The notes beneath the pieces are model-generated. The model did no database searches, had not been told where the DNA came from, and saw only the letters and a program-made list of their open reading frames with translations. From Marinobacterium halophilum (lineage in GTDB: Bacteria > Pseudomonadota > Gammaproteobacteria > Pseudomonadales > Balneatricaceae), in assembly GCF_003014615.1 (NCBI RefSeq), contig NZ_PYGI01000007.1, forward strand, positions 62,001-126,000: a stretch of DNA of 64,000 nt, read 5' to 3'. Of this stretch, positions 9,398-18,756 are shown piece after piece (position 1 is the first letter of the stretch; each line of letters opens with the position of its first letter). Position numbers and translations under genes: made by a program.

Positions 9398-10906
9398 ATG
9401 AGCGTTATTCGCCAGGACGATTTCATCAGCAGCATCGCCGATGCGCTGCAGTTCATCTCCTACTACCACCCGATCGACTTCGTTCAGGGTGTGCATGAAG
9501 CCTATCTGAAAGAGGAAAACCCGGCGGCGAAAGACGCCATGGCGCAGATCCTGATCAACTCCCGCATGTGTGCCGAGGGCCAGCGCCCGATCTGTCAGGA
9601 TACCGGTATCGTGACCGTGTTCCTGAAAGTCGGCATGAACGTACAGTGGGATGCCAAGATGTCGGTGACCGACATGGTCAACGAAGGTGTCCGTCGTGCG
9701 TACCTGAACCCGGATAACGTACTGCGTGCGTCCATTCTGGCTGACCCGGCGGGTAAACGTCAGAACACCAAGGACAACACTCCGGCGGTGATCCATTACG
9801 AAATCGTCGAAGGCGATGAAGTACACGTCGACGTCGCAGCCAAAGGCGGCGGCTCCGAGAACAAGTCCAAGATGGCGATGCTCAACCCGTCCGACAGCAT
9901 TGTCGACTGGATCGTCAAGACTGTACCGACCATGGGTGCTGGCTGGTGTCCGCCGGGCATGCTGGGTATCGGTATCGGTGGTACGGCCGAGAAAGCGGCG
10001 GTGATGGCGAAAGAGTCGCTGATGGCCCCGATCGACATCCACGAGCTGCGTGAACGCGGCCCGCAGAACCGGGTCGAAGAGCTGCGTCTGGAGATCATGG
10101 ATGCGGTTAACGCACTGGGCATCGGCGCTCAGGGTCTGGGCGGTCTGACCACTATTCTTGACGTCAAGATCATGGATTACCCGACTCACGCCGCGTCTTT
10201 GCCGGTGTGCATGATCCCGAACTGTGCGGCGACTCGTCACACGCACTTTACCCTGAACGGCAATGGCCCGGCTGTACTGACACCGCCGAGCCTGGAAGAC
10301 TGGCCGGAAGTGACCTTCGAGATCGGTGCCAACACCCGTCGCGTCAACCTGGATGAGATCACGCCGGAAGCGGTAAAAGAGTGGAAAGTTGGTGAGACTA
10401 TCCTGCTCAACGGCAAAATGCTGACCGGGCGTGATGCAGCGCACAAGCGTATGGTCGAAATGCTGAACAACGGTGAAGAACTGCCGGTGGATCTGAAAGG
10501 GCGCTTCATCTACTACGTGGGTCCGGTCGATCCGGTCCGTGACGAAGTGATGGGCCCGGCAGGTCCGACCACCGCTACCCGCATGGACAAGTTCACACGC
10601 CAGATCCTGGAAAGCACGGGTCTGCTGGGCATGATCGGCAAGTCCGAGCGTGGTCCGATCGCGATCGAAGCGATCAAGGACAACGAAGCGGTTTACCTGA
10701 TGGCCGTGGGTGGTGCTGCGTATCTGGTGTCCAAGGCGATCACCGGTGCCAAGGTGCTGGCGTTCCCGGAAATGGGCATGGAAGCGATCTACGAGTTTGA
10801 AGTGAAAGACATGCCGGTGACCGTTGCGGTCGACACCGCTGGTGAGTCCGTTCATAACACAGGCCCGGCCAAGTGGAAGGATATCATCGCTCACAAGGCG
10901 GTTTGA
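9398..10906 (+). CDS. fumA: Fumarate hydratase, class I (iron-sulfur)
   Basis: A 502-residue single-chain class I fumarase, the [4Fe-4S] enzyme that interconverts fumarate and malate in the TCA cycle. The N-terminal alpha domain carries RPICQDTG and GAGWCPPGMLGIGIGGT, and the beta domain follows with GPTTATRMDKF and KSERGP. Cysteines in ICQDTG and IPNCAATRH are among those expected to hold the cluster. I chose ATG at 9398 (GGAG 11 bases upstream); the open frame extends further up but is unconserved. Length is close to pseudomonad FumA (about 507). The gene is alone, with a terminator after it. Confidence 0.97.
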   Translation: MSVIRQDDFISSIADALQFISYYHPIDFVQGVHEAYLKEENPAAKDAMAQILINSRMCAEGQRPICQDTGIVTVFLKVGMNVQWDAKMSVTDMVNEGVRRAYLNPDNVLRASILADPAGKRQNTKDNTPAVIHYEIVEGDEVHVDVAAKGGGSENKSKMAMLNPSDSIVDWIVKTVPTMGAGWCPPGMLGIGIGGTAEKAAVMAKESLMAPIDIHELRERGPQNRVEELRLEIMDAVNALGIGAQGLGGLTTILDVKIMDYPTHAASLPVCMIPNCAATRHTHFTLNGNGPAVLTPPSLEDWPEVTFEIGANTRRVNLDEITPEAVKEWKVGETILLNGKMLTGRDAAHKRMVEMLNNGEELPVDLKGRFIYYVGPVDPVRDEVMGPAGPTTATRMDKFTRQILESTGLLGMIGKSERGPIAIEAIKDNEAVYLMAVGGAAYLVSKAITGAKVLAFPEMGMEAIYEFEVKDMPVTVAVDTAGESVHNTGPAKWKDIIAHKAV

Positions 10907-10970
10907 TCCAGATTTAGGCTGACCTAGCCAAGGTGTCTGGGTGAGTCTACAGCTGCGTTAAAGCAAAGAG

Positions 10971-11006
10971 AAAGTCCGGCAGTGCTTTTGCACACCGGAC
11001 TTTTTG
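10971..11006 (+). terminator. Bidirectional intrinsic terminator between fumA and the TonB receptor
   Basis: A nested stem, AAAGTCCGG / CCGGACTTT around GTGC-TTTT-GCAC, is followed by further Ts on the + strand. It is A-rich on the other side, so it can serve the convergent receptor gene too. Confidence 0.85.
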
Positions 11007-11017
11007 CATTTTAAGGG

Positions 11018-13096
11018 TCAGAACTTGTAGCCAAAGCTGGCTTTGATGCTGCGTTTGGCACCGAAGTAGCAGAACTCCAGCGAGTTACAGGAGGCAACAT
11101 ATTCTTTGTCGAACAGGTTGTTCACGTTCAGCTGGGCATAGGCGCTGCCGTCGCCCATCTGCCCCAAGTCGTAGTGGAGGGCAAGGTCCATCAGTGTATA
11201 GCTCGGCAATGTATGAGTATTGGCCCGGTCAGCCTGGATATCGCGGTAGTGACGCAGGCCCACTGAGCTTGTCAGGGCGTTCAAGCGGTAATCCAGCCAG
11301 AAGCTGGCCTGATGTTTCGGGGAATAAACCACATCATTGCCCTGATTGCCGTCATCGCTCTCGCTGTAGGTCGCATCGGTGTAGCTGTAGCCAGCTCTAA
11401 AGGTGGCCTTCGGGCTGAGCTCGGTGCGCGCCTCAAATTCAAGACCCTGAGACTCGATTTCACCGATGGCGCGGTAAGGGTCTGTGGGCTGTTCCTTGGT
11501 GGCGATGTTGGTTTGGGTAATGTGGAACAGAGCGGCACTGTACTGGCTGTTGCTGCCGATCGGTTCGTACTTCAGGCCGACCTCCACCTGTTTACCCTCC
11601 ATTGGTTGCAGCAGGTTACCATTGGCATCAACAAAACTGGTGGGTGTAAAGCCGATGGAGTAGCTGGCATAGGGGGCCAGACCGTTATCCATAAAGTAGA
11701 GTGCGGCCAAGCGACCGCTAAGCTGACTCTCATCCAATTCGCTGACAACTCCATAGGCCAGCTGTTCGTTGCGAATCTTCACCTGATCATAGCGGCCTCC
11801 CAAGGCAAAGTGCCAGTTGCCATGGCTGATCTGGTCGTGCAGGTAGAAACCGGTCTGCTTCAGGCGGTGTTCCTCCAGATGTGGGGGCCAGAGTGCGGTC
11901 GGTTCTGAGCCGTATACAGGGTTGAAGGGATTGATGTTGGTGAAGGCACCCGAAAGCCAGCTGACATCGTTGTTGCGGTACTGGTAGTCCAGGCCGATCA
12001 GCAGCCGGTGTTCGGTGTCGCCATGGGCTAGAACCCCTTCCAGCTGGTTATCCAATGTCCAGGCCGACAGGTTTTCTTCACCACCGGAGTAGTAGCGAGT
12101 CAGTTCGTTGGCGTTGGCCCAACCGTAGGCATAGAGCTGGCTGTTCTCTACATCGGAGCTCAGATGGCGTGCCTTCTGGCGGAAAGTCCAGCGGTCATTG
12201 AAGTGGTGCTCCACTGAGTAGCCAAACAACTGCTGGGCGCGGTCAAACTTGTCGTAATCCTCTTCGCCCTCGAAGAAGGTGTTGCTGATGCGGCGACCGT
12301 TGCGGTCAACCACGGTGCCCTCGTAGGGCAGGCCGGAGTGGTAGCCTCCTTCGGGCTCGTCATGCAAATACGCCAGCAGCTCCAGCGTAGTTGCATCGGA
12401 GAGGCGCCAGGTCAGATCCCCCTTCAATACACGGCGCTCTTCTTCTACCGGGCCGAACTGGGTATCCGCTACGCTGACAATACCGCCCAGACGGAAGGCT
12501 AGCCCCTGTGCTTTGCTGACCGGGCCGGTCAGGTCGAAGGCTAGGCTACGCTGGCTGTTGCCGCTCGCGGTTCCCCGAATCTCGCCGCCGCGTGTAAAAA
12601 CTGGCTTGCGGCTATTGAGCGCAACAAGGCCCCCGGGAGAGGCGCGTCCGTAAAGTACAGAAGCGGGACCGCGCACTACTTCAATGCTGTCCAGAAACCA
12701 AGGATCGATGACCACTGCACTATATGAGTTGGTGTCTCCCATCAGTTTGAGGCCGTCCAAATATGTATTACCGATACTGCCATCGGAAAAGCCGCGCAAG
12801 ACCAGATAGTCATAGCGGTTGGAAGCGCCGACCTGGTTTGTGAAGATGCCCGGCGTGTAGTTGGTGGCACGTTGAACACTCTGTGGTGCGCGCCGCTCAA
12901 ACTCTTCACGGCTGATGACGGAGACAGCTTGCGGGGTCTCGACAAGAGGCGTTTCCACTTTTGTTGCACCTTGGGTAGCAGTAATGACGACCGTATCCTG
13001 AGTCATTGTGGATTGGTCGGCCTGGACGCTGCCAGCTAAGGCACTGGCTGCCGTCAACAGGGTTATGGCAGTGGACAATCTGCAGCGAGTGAACAT
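11018..13096 (-). CDS. TonB-dependent ferric-siderophore receptor
   Basis: A 692-residue outer-membrane receptor with a signal peptide ending near VQA. The TonB-box-like TQDTVVITAT is followed by a plug domain (ETPQAVSVISREEFE, VEVVRGPASVLYG, SPGGLVALNSRKP) and a 22-strand barrel ending in Phe. The plug resembles hydroxamate receptors of the FhuA/FoxA group. It lies downstream of an AraC-type regulator on the same strand and opposite a FhuF/FhuBCD cluster, so it is the likely gateway for that system's siderophore. A Fur-like site precedes it. The start has a GAGG site 5 to 6 bases upstream. Confidence 0.93.
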   Translation of the reverse strand: MFTRCRLSTAITLLTAASALAGSVQADQSTMTQDTVVITATQGATKVETPLVETPQAVSVISREEFERRAPQSVQRATNYTPGIFTNQVGASNRYDYLVLRGFSDGSIGNTYLDGLKLMGDTNSYSAVVIDPWFLDSIEVVRGPASVLYGRASPGGLVALNSRKPVFTRGGEIRGTASGNSQRSLAFDLTGPVSKAQGLAFRLGGIVSVADTQFGPVEEERRVLKGDLTWRLSDATTLELLAYLHDEPEGGYHSGLPYEGTVVDRNGRRISNTFFEGEEDYDKFDRAQQLFGYSVEHHFNDRWTFRQKARHLSSDVENSQLYAYGWANANELTRYYSGGEENLSAWTLDNQLEGVLAHGDTEHRLLIGLDYQYRNNDVSWLSGAFTNINPFNPVYGSEPTALWPPHLEEHRLKQTGFYLHDQISHGNWHFALGGRYDQVKIRNEQLAYGVVSELDESQLSGRLAALYFMDNGLAPYASYSIGFTPTSFVDANGNLLQPMEGKQVEVGLKYEPIGSNSQYSAALFHITQTNIATKEQPTDPYRAIGEIESQGLEFEARTELSPKATFRAGYSYTDATYSESDDGNQGNDVVYSPKHQASFWLDYRLNALTSSVGLRHYRDIQADRANTHTLPSYTLMDLALHYDLGQMGDGSAYAQLNVNNLFDKEYVASCNSLEFCYFGAKRSIKASFGYKF

Positions 13097-13120
13097 TTAA
13101 ACCTCATTTCTGGATTTATT

Positions 13121-13139
13121 GGAAATGAGAATGATTCCA
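13121..13139 (-). promoter_or_regulatory. Candidate Fur box upstream of TonB receptor
   Basis: GGAAATGAGAATGATTCCA matches the 19-bp Fur consensus GATAATGATAATCATTATC at about 12 positions. It is 25 bases before the receptor start, the usual location. Weaker than the other Fur boxes in this window. Confidence 0.5.
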
Positions 13140-13191
13140 CTTAAGAGGGCGTTCAGGTTATGCGTAGTGGTTCAATCGTTATGGTCAATAC

Positions 13192-14139
13192 TCAACATTG
13201 TCGCATCAGCTTGCCTGGTGAGTAGCCGAAATGTCGCTTAAATGCTGTCGTAAAGTTAGAGGTGTGGGCGTAGCCACAGCTGTGGGCGGTGTGCTCGATT
13301 GAGTAACCTGCCAGCACCAGGCCATGGGCCTTGGTCAACCGCTGACGGCGAATAAAGTCAAACAGGTTCTCACTAAACTGCAGGCGAAATTTGTGGCGCA
13401 ACCGGCTGCTGCTCATGGCAACCTGTTCAGCCATGCTTTGGACGGTATAGGGCTGCTCGGGATATACCGTAATCAGGTCGTGTAGTTCGTAGAGTCGAGC
13501 GGCTTCAGCCGATGATACCCTGGAGTGCGTTCGGTTGGCGGGCATGTGTTTGAAGCTGTACCCAACAATTTGCAAGGCGACACCTTCTATAAGTAGTTTT
13601 TGTGCGAGCGTCTGTGCTGGTGCAGGGTCAAGTTGGCATAGTTGCTGGTGGAACCCAGAAGGCAGCCGCCAGAGTGCTGGTGCGCGCTCTGTTTCAAATG
13701 GAACAAGCTGCTCAAGCAATGTGTGGGGTGTAGTAGAACGACCGGGCCAGACCAGGGTCATGGTGTGCAGTTGCTGACCCGCCGGGTGCGAGACCTCTAC
13801 CGGTTGCCCGGAATGCAGGGACATATCTAGGGCCATGCCGGGTTCAAGGTTGAAGACCTGGTCATGTATGCGAAAGCGCAGTTTTCCTTTCAGCAGCAGA
13901 CAAACAAACAGGGCGGCTTCACCAGTGGAACGTGATTCATACGTGGTGATCACACGCACGTTTGAAAATGTCAACCGCAAGCCTGAATCAAGCGTGTATT
14001 CACTCAGTTGACCGTGGAGTACCGGTTGAGAGCGGGAGGGCCGTGCTTCTGGGAAATCGTAGCGTATCGCATATTTGCGGCCGATAGCTTCGAAATCACT
14101 GGTCATGAAGCGCTGTTCGAAAGTTGTCGCTGTGTTCAC
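13192..14139 (-). CDS. AraC-family transcriptional regulator (PchR-like)
   Basis: A 315-residue regulator: an N-terminal sensing domain followed by a C-terminal double helix-turn-helix (from about residue 215), with YTVQSMAEQVAMSSSRLRHK and the second-helix signature HTAHSCGYAHTSNFTTAFKR. PchR-type AraC proteins respond to iron-loaded siderophore and activate receptor genes; this role is inferred from position between the receptor and the fhu genes. I chose GTG at 14139 because AAGGGG sits 5 bases upstream. An in-frame ATG at 14226 has no visible ribosome site. The strong Fur box at 14245-14263 lies in the divergent spacer. Confidence 0.9.
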   Translation of the reverse strand: MNTATTFEQRFMTSDFEAIGRKYAIRYDFPEARPSRSQPVLHGQLSEYTLDSGLRLTFSNVRVITTYESRSTGEAALFVCLLLKGKLRFRIHDQVFNLEPGMALDMSLHSGQPVEVSHPAGQQLHTMTLVWPGRSTTPHTLLEQLVPFETERAPALWRLPSGFHQQLCQLDPAPAQTLAQKLLIEGVALQIVGYSFKHMPANRTHSRVSSAEAARLYELHDLITVYPEQPYTVQSMAEQVAMSSSRLRHKFRLQFSENLFDFIRRQRLTKAHGLVLAGYSIEHTAHSCGYAHTSNFTTAFKRHFGYSPGKLMRQC

Positions 14140-14244
14140 TCGGACCCCTTTTGAAATATGAATTACCAGTCGGACGCCAATGGCAGGGCCCAAAGCTGTT
14201 TGAGAAGCACAAATGTGCGGACGCATAAAAACATGATGTTATTC

Positions 14245-14263
14245 CATAATGCGAATCATTGTC
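14245..14263 (+). promoter_or_regulatory. Fur box in the araC/fhuF divergent spacer
   Basis: CATAATGCGAATCATTGTC matches the Fur consensus at 15 of 19 positions. It overlaps the -35 of the candidate promoter at 14259-14287, so iron-loaded Fur would block fhuF transcription and could also affect the regulator. Confidence 0.8.
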
Positions 14264-14287
14264 ATTTTCTTTTTTTATAATTATTCT
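14259..14287 (+). promoter_or_regulatory. Candidate sigma-70 promoter of the fhuF operon
   Basis: TTGTCA (14259-14264), a 17-base spacer, TATTCT (14282-14287). The same TATTCT -10 and 17-base spacing recur in the PepSY operon promoter. Overlap with the Fur box supports regulation by iron. Confidence 0.55.
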
Positions 14288-14323
14288 GTCTCGCCTGCTT
14301 ACTCAACTTGTGGGGGTACTTCG

Positions 14324-15103
14324 GTGACTGCATGCATCATACAACCAGCGCTAGTCCGTCCGGTTCAGCAACTGGCTCAATTAGGTATATCTCTGCTACC
14401 GGGGGTGAAGATTGAAACAGGCCGTCTGGATAAGAACATGTTGGTTGTTACCCGTGATGAGACGGTATTGCTCGGTGAGCTGGTGGCAGCACTCAAACAG
14501 CAGCACCCAGAAGCGGGGCGGCACTACTGGGGTGCACGTGCGTGGGGAGTACTGATTTGGCAGCCGGTATTGCTATCGATATTGGCCACTGAGGTGCTGC
14601 AGCGCTCGCTTAACCCGGAGCACATGGGACAACATTGTCAGGGAGCCGTAGTCGCCGGAATGACGCTCACTGAGGGCTTGATGGAGGGAAATCAGAGTGA
14701 CCGTTGGCAAAGTGCTTGCCGATTGCGTCAGACCTGTGAGCGTTGGCTGGAACAGTTGGGTCGACAGATCAAAGTCAACCCAGTGCTGGCAAAGCGTCTC
14801 TTGGCTGACAGGATTCTGTCCACGCTACTGCATGTTCGTCCACTGTTGGGGGAAAGTCATGAGGCCGCCATACGTGAACGTGCTAGTGAGTGGCTGGAGG
14901 GCGCAAATCTGTCGGGCGCCAGTGGCTTGATGAGTTTTGCCATTCCTGAGCAGGGTATTGAAATGGCTCTGGATCGCAAGGGTTGCTGCCAGCACTATCG
15001 GCGTGATGACGGTAGCGTGTGCAAAACCTGCCCGCGACAGTCCAAGCATATCCGCATCAAACGTTTGCAGGAGGAATGGAGTCAGGATGCTGGAGCTGAG
15101 TGA
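14324..15103 (+). CDS. fhuF: Siderophore ferric-iron reductase, FhuF type
   Basis: A 259-residue FhuF-like protein, a cytoplasmic [2Fe-2S] reductase that releases iron from imported hydroxamate siderophores. The diagnostic C-terminal motif C-C-x10-C-x2-C is present (CC at about residue 221, CKTC ending near 236). The middle shows ARAWGVLIWQP, similar to other FhuF sequences. I chose GTG at 14324 with GGGGG 7 to 8 bases upstream, because the more distal ATG at 14249 falls inside the Fur box. The ABC ATPase gene starts 17 bases before this stop, so translation is probably coupled. Confidence 0.85.
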   Translation: MTACIIQPALVRPVQQLAQLGISLLPGVKIETGRLDKNMLVVTRDETVLLGELVAALKQQHPEAGRHYWGARAWGVLIWQPVLLSILATEVLQRSLNPEHMGQHCQGAVVAGMTLTEGLMEGNQSDRWQSACRLRQTCERWLEQLGRQIKVNPVLAKRLLADRILSTLLHVRPLLGESHEAAIRERASEWLEGANLSGASGLMSFAIPEQGIEMALDRKGCCQHYRRDDGSVCKTCPRQSKHIRIKRLQEEWSQDAGAE

Positions 15104-15854
15104 TATTCGTGTCAGTCGTCAGGGGCGTGATATTTTGACGCTGGGTCAGTTGACGCTGGCGACGAATGAGATGACCGTGATTTTGGGCCACAATGGTTCG
15201 GGGAAGTCTACCCTGATGAAGCTGCTGGCACGCCAGCTGCTGCCGGACGAAGGCCAGCTGAAGCTGAGAGGGCAGGATTTTTCGGCCTACTCTCAACGTA
15301 TGTTGGCGCGTGAGATAGCCTTTCTGCCTCAACAGCTGCCTGTTGTTGCTGGCATGACTGTGCAAGATCTGGTGTTGCAAGGGCGCTATCCATGGCGAGG
15401 TTTGCTGTCACGGTTGACGGTGGAAGACCGGAGTTATGCCCAGGAGGCGATGGCGCAGACTGATGTGCTGAAATATGCTGACCAGATGACCGATCTTTTG
15501 TCTGGTGGTGAGAGACAGCGTGCCTGGGTGGCCATGCTACTGGCACAGCAGTCACCATTGTTACTGTTGGATGAGCCCACTTCGGCACTGGATCTGTCAC
15601 ATCAATATGAACTCATGTCCCTGTTGTACGAGCTGAACCGTGATACCGGTCGAGGTGTCGTGGTAATTCTGCATGACATCAACTTGGCCATGCGATATGC
15701 CGATCGAGTCCTGGCCTTGAAGCAGGGAGTGCTAGCGTGTGACGGCACGCCGGCACAGCTGCTGTGTGAACATACCTTGTCCAATCTGTATGGTATCGAT
15801 ATCCGCTTGTGCGCTCACCCCGGTCGGGATGAGGTCGTGGCTGTCGTGGCTTGA
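15087..15854 (+). CDS. fhuC: Ferric-siderophore ABC importer ATPase
   Basis: A 255-residue ATPase of the FepC/FhuC group that powers a type II ABC importer. Walker A GHNGSGKST is at residues 34-42, followed by a Q-loop in LPQQLP, the signature LSGGERQRAWVA, Walker B LLLLDEPTSALD and the switch His in ILHDI. It overlaps the 3' end of fhuF by 17 bases and is followed after 11 bases by the binding-protein gene. I chose the ATG at 15087 from the conserved start MLELSDIRVS, preceded by GGAGTCAGG. Confidence 0.95.
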   Translation: MLELSDIRVSRQGRDILTLGQLTLATNEMTVILGHNGSGKSTLMKLLARQLLPDEGQLKLRGQDFSAYSQRMLAREIAFLPQQLPVVAGMTVQDLVLQGRYPWRGLLSRLTVEDRSYAQEAMAQTDVLKYADQMTDLLSGGERQRAWVAMLLAQQSPLLLLDEPTSALDLSHQYELMSLLYELNRDTGRGVVVILHDINLAMRYADRVLALKQGVLACDGTPAQLLCEHTLSNLYGIDIRLCAHPGRDEVVAVVA

Positions 15855-15865
15855 GGTCAAGTTTC

Positions 15866-16780
15866 ATGTATTTTCAAGCACTGAATATTATTTTGATAGT
15901 GACTCTGTGTGTGTTGAGCATACCCGCCAGGGCGGCAGTCAACGTAAATGACAGTCGCGGTGTGCAGTCCTTTGATACCCCCCCTCAGCGAGTAGTCGCA
16001 CTCAACTGGGCTGTCACGGAAGAGCTGATTGAACTTGGTGTTACGCCCATCGGTGTGGCGGATACAAGGGGGTATCGAGACTGGGTGGTCAAGCCGGCTC
16101 TGCCTGAAGGAGTCACGGATGTCGGGCGTCGTGATGAACCCAGTTTGGAGCTGCTGGTCGCCCTTTCCCCTGACCTCATCATCATTGGTTCCCAGCAGCA
16201 GGGACTGCTGGATCAGCTAGAATTAATCGCCCCAGTGCTCTATTTCGACAATTATAGAGCGGATCACAGTAATGTGGCTGCAGTGGAAAGTTCGTTTCTT
16301 ATGCTGGCTAAAGCCCTGGGGCGTGAGTCCGAAGCACACGTCAAGCTACAGCAGCGGGACCATCGCCTTGATGAGTTATCAATGCGCGTGAAGGCACACT
16401 TTGCCGGGGTATCGCCTGATGTTGCGGTAGTGCGTTTTGGCGATGCTGCTTATGCGCGTGTCTATGGTGCTAACTCCATGGTTGAAGCGGCACTCGATGC
16501 GCTAGGGTTGTCCAATGCATTGCCGCAGCCGGTGACTACTTGGGGGCAGGTGCAAAAGCAGGTAACCGATTTGGCAGCCGTGGGAGACGGTGTGCTGTTG
16601 TATATTGAGCCGTTTCCTAAACGCGACCAGCTATTCAGCATGCCGCTCTGGCAGTTCATGCCATTTGTCAAAAATGATCGTCTTGCCGCTGTGAAGCCGG
16701 TGTGGACCTATGGCGGGGCACTATCGATTCAGCATCTGGCAGAAGCCATTACGGCGGCCCTGTTGGAGGTGCAGCCTTGA
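15866..16780 (+). CDS. fhuD: Periplasmic ferric-siderophore binding protein, FhuD-like
   Basis: A 304-residue class III solute-binding protein. A signal peptide covers about residues 1-23 (ending ARA-A), with no convincing lipobox. The helical-backbone binding-protein features are PQRVVALNWAVTEELIELGVTP near the start, GRRDEPSLELL and LSPDLIII. It would deliver the hydroxamate complex to FhuB. ATG at 15866 has GAGG 9 bases upstream; an in-frame TTG at 15851 is less likely. The permease start overlaps its stop by one base (TGATG). Confidence 0.92.
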   Translation: MYFQALNIILIVTLCVLSIPARAAVNVNDSRGVQSFDTPPQRVVALNWAVTEELIELGVTPIGVADTRGYRDWVVKPALPEGVTDVGRRDEPSLELLVALSPDLIIIGSQQQGLLDQLELIAPVLYFDNYRADHSNVAAVESSFLMLAKALGRESEAHVKLQQRDHRLDELSMRVKAHFAGVSPDVAVVRFGDAAYARVYGANSMVEAALDALGLSNALPQPVTTWGQVQKQVTDLAAVGDGVLLYIEPFPKRDQLFSMPLWQFMPFVKNDRLAAVKPVWTYGGALSIQHLAEAITAALLEVQP

Positions 16781-18735
16781 TGCGTCGTTATCTGTATACA
16801 TTCATACTGTTGCTGGCAATGGCCGTTGTACAGCTACAGATTGATACCCAGCTGCCACTGCATGTGCAGTGGCAGCTGCTGTTGGGAGCCGAACCAGCCA
16901 ATTTTGCCGGATATCAGTACTGGTTTTCGTCATTGCCACGAGTTGCCATGGCCCTGCTGGTAGGCGGTGTCATGGGGCTGACTGGTAGTCTACTGCAACA
17001 GTTGTTGCAGAACCCACTCGTATCACCTATGACAATTGGAGCGGCCTCGGGGGCTTGGCTGGGGGTGGTGCTCATGACGCTTATTTCGCCGGTATTGGCA
17101 GCGGTATGGGGCAGTTGGGCTGCTATGGCCGGTGCCATATCAGCAGTCCTACTGGTCATGTTGATAGCCGGACGTTCGGGGCTCAGGGGACTTCCAGTTG
17201 TGCTGGCGGGGATGGCGGTCAACCTATTGTTGGGAGGTGTTGCGTCTGGCCTGGTGCTGTTGAACGAGCAGTATGCACGCAACCTTTTTATCTGGGGGGC
17301 GGGTGACTTGGCGCAGACCGATTGGCAGTGGGTAGAGTGGTTGTTTCCGCGGCTATGGCCGTTGCCTTTGCTGCTGCTGATGGCTGCCAGGCCACTGATA
17401 CTATTGCGGTTGGGTGATACCGCCGCACAGGGGCGTGGCATGAGCCTGTTGCCAGTGATGCTGTTGCTCATGCTGGCGGCGCTGTGGCTGACGGCGGTGA
17501 GCATTACAGCGGTAGGCCTGATTGGTTTTATTGGTTTGCTCACGCCCAATCTGGCACGCCTTTTAGGTAGCCACGGTGCCCGTGATGAACTGGGCTTCAG
17601 TCTGTTGCTGGGAAGTCTGCTGCTGCTGGCAACGGACACGCTGGCGCTGCTATTCAGTAAATTTTTATCGGACCTTGTACCCAGTGGTGCGGCGGCTGCA
17701 CTCATTGGTGCCCCGGCTTTGATTTGGTTGGCGCGCAACCGCCTGACGGGTGACGATACCGAACGTCGGTTGCCATCGGGGCGACAGCGGCTGCACCCCT
17801 GTGTCGTTGGCTTAATGCTGTTGAGTATCATGCTATCGGCAGTGTTTTCGCTTACCCTGGCGCCCGGCAATGCTGGCTGGCACTTGGGGTGGCCTGACGA
17901 CCTGATACTGTCTCTGCGTTGGCCGAGGGTCCTTGCAGCCGCCAGTGCAGGTGCCGCACTGGCCGTTGCCGGGGTTGTGCTGCAGCGTTTGATTCGAAAC
18001 CCCCTAGCGAGCCCAGATATCCTGGGGTTGTCCGCCGGCGCTACGCTGGCGTTAGTAATGAATGTAATGATATTCGGCGGTTCTGTCCGAGAGGCGGGTC
18101 CGATGGTCGCCCTAGGGGGGAGTCTGGCGGCCCTGTTACTGTTGCTTTTGCTGGGGCGGCGTCATCACTATGCCCCCGGGATGATGGCGCTGATGGGGAT
18201 TTCACTGGCAGCACTGTTGGATGCGGTCGTGCAGTTTTCGCTGGCGCGGGGGACGCATGATACGACCGCCATTCTGGGGTGGTTGGCGGGATCCACATAC
18301 AGAATTTCTCCTTTCCAAGCATTGATGCTGGCCGCCGGAACGTTGCTAGGTGGAGGGTTGGCTTTGCTGGCTCGGCATGCACTGACCCTGATTGCGATCG
18401 GAGATGAGTTCGCAGCCGGGCGAGGGCTGGACCGGTTCCGGGTGCGTATTTTTTTATTGTTGCTGGTGGCGCTACTCACGGCACTGGTCACCTCAATGCT
18501 GGGCCCCGTTGCTTTTGTCGGTTTGTTGGCACCTCATATGGCTACGCTGCTGGGGGCGAGGCAGACGGTGCCCCAGCTACTCGTTGCAGCAGGGGTGGGA
18601 ACCATTCTAATGCTTTTGGCCGACTGGTTCGGGCGCATTCTTGTCTGGCCGCAACAGATACCAGCAGGCCTGCTTGCCTCAGTTGTTGGTGGCAGTTATT
18701 TCGTGTGGTTGCTGGCGCGCAGGCGCCTGAGTTGA
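16780..18735 (+). CDS. fhuB: Fused ferric-siderophore ABC permease, FhuB-like
   Basis: A 651-residue double-length permease, the same architecture as E. coli FhuB (660): two homologous FecCD-type halves of about 325 residues, each with around ten membrane segments. The coupling-loop regions GFIGLLTPNLARLLG in the first half and AFVGLLAPHMATLLG in the second are both present. It forms the inner-membrane channel with two FhuC copies. The start ATG overlaps the fhuD stop. The double-length form favours hydroxamate rather than catecholate transport by analogy to FhuB. Confidence 0.95.
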   Translation: MRRYLYTFILLLAMAVVQLQIDTQLPLHVQWQLLLGAEPANFAGYQYWFSSLPRVAMALLVGGVMGLTGSLLQQLLQNPLVSPMTIGAASGAWLGVVLMTLISPVLAAVWGSWAAMAGAISAVLLVMLIAGRSGLRGLPVVLAGMAVNLLLGGVASGLVLLNEQYARNLFIWGAGDLAQTDWQWVEWLFPRLWPLPLLLLMAARPLILLRLGDTAAQGRGMSLLPVMLLLMLAALWLTAVSITAVGLIGFIGLLTPNLARLLGSHGARDELGFSLLLGSLLLLATDTLALLFSKFLSDLVPSGAAAALIGAPALIWLARNRLTGDDTERRLPSGRQRLHPCVVGLMLLSIMLSAVFSLTLAPGNAGWHLGWPDDLILSLRWPRVLAAASAGAALAVAGVVLQRLIRNPLASPDILGLSAGATLALVMNVMIFGGSVREAGPMVALGGSLAALLLLLLLGRRHHYAPGMMALMGISLAALLDAVVQFSLARGTHDTTAILGWLAGSTYRISPFQALMLAAGTLLGGGLALLARHALTLIAIGDEFAAGRGLDRFRVRIFLLLLVALLTALVTSMLGPVAFVGLLAPHMATLLGARQTVPQLLVAAGVGTILMLLADWFGRILVWPQQIPAGLLASVVGGSYFVWLLARRRLS

Positions 18736-18756
18736 AAGTATTCCGGAGATCCGACA

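Noticed and set aside
9392-10894. A 500-codon open frame on the minus strand across fumA
   Set aside because: Antisense shadow of a highly biased gene; no ribosome site or family pattern.
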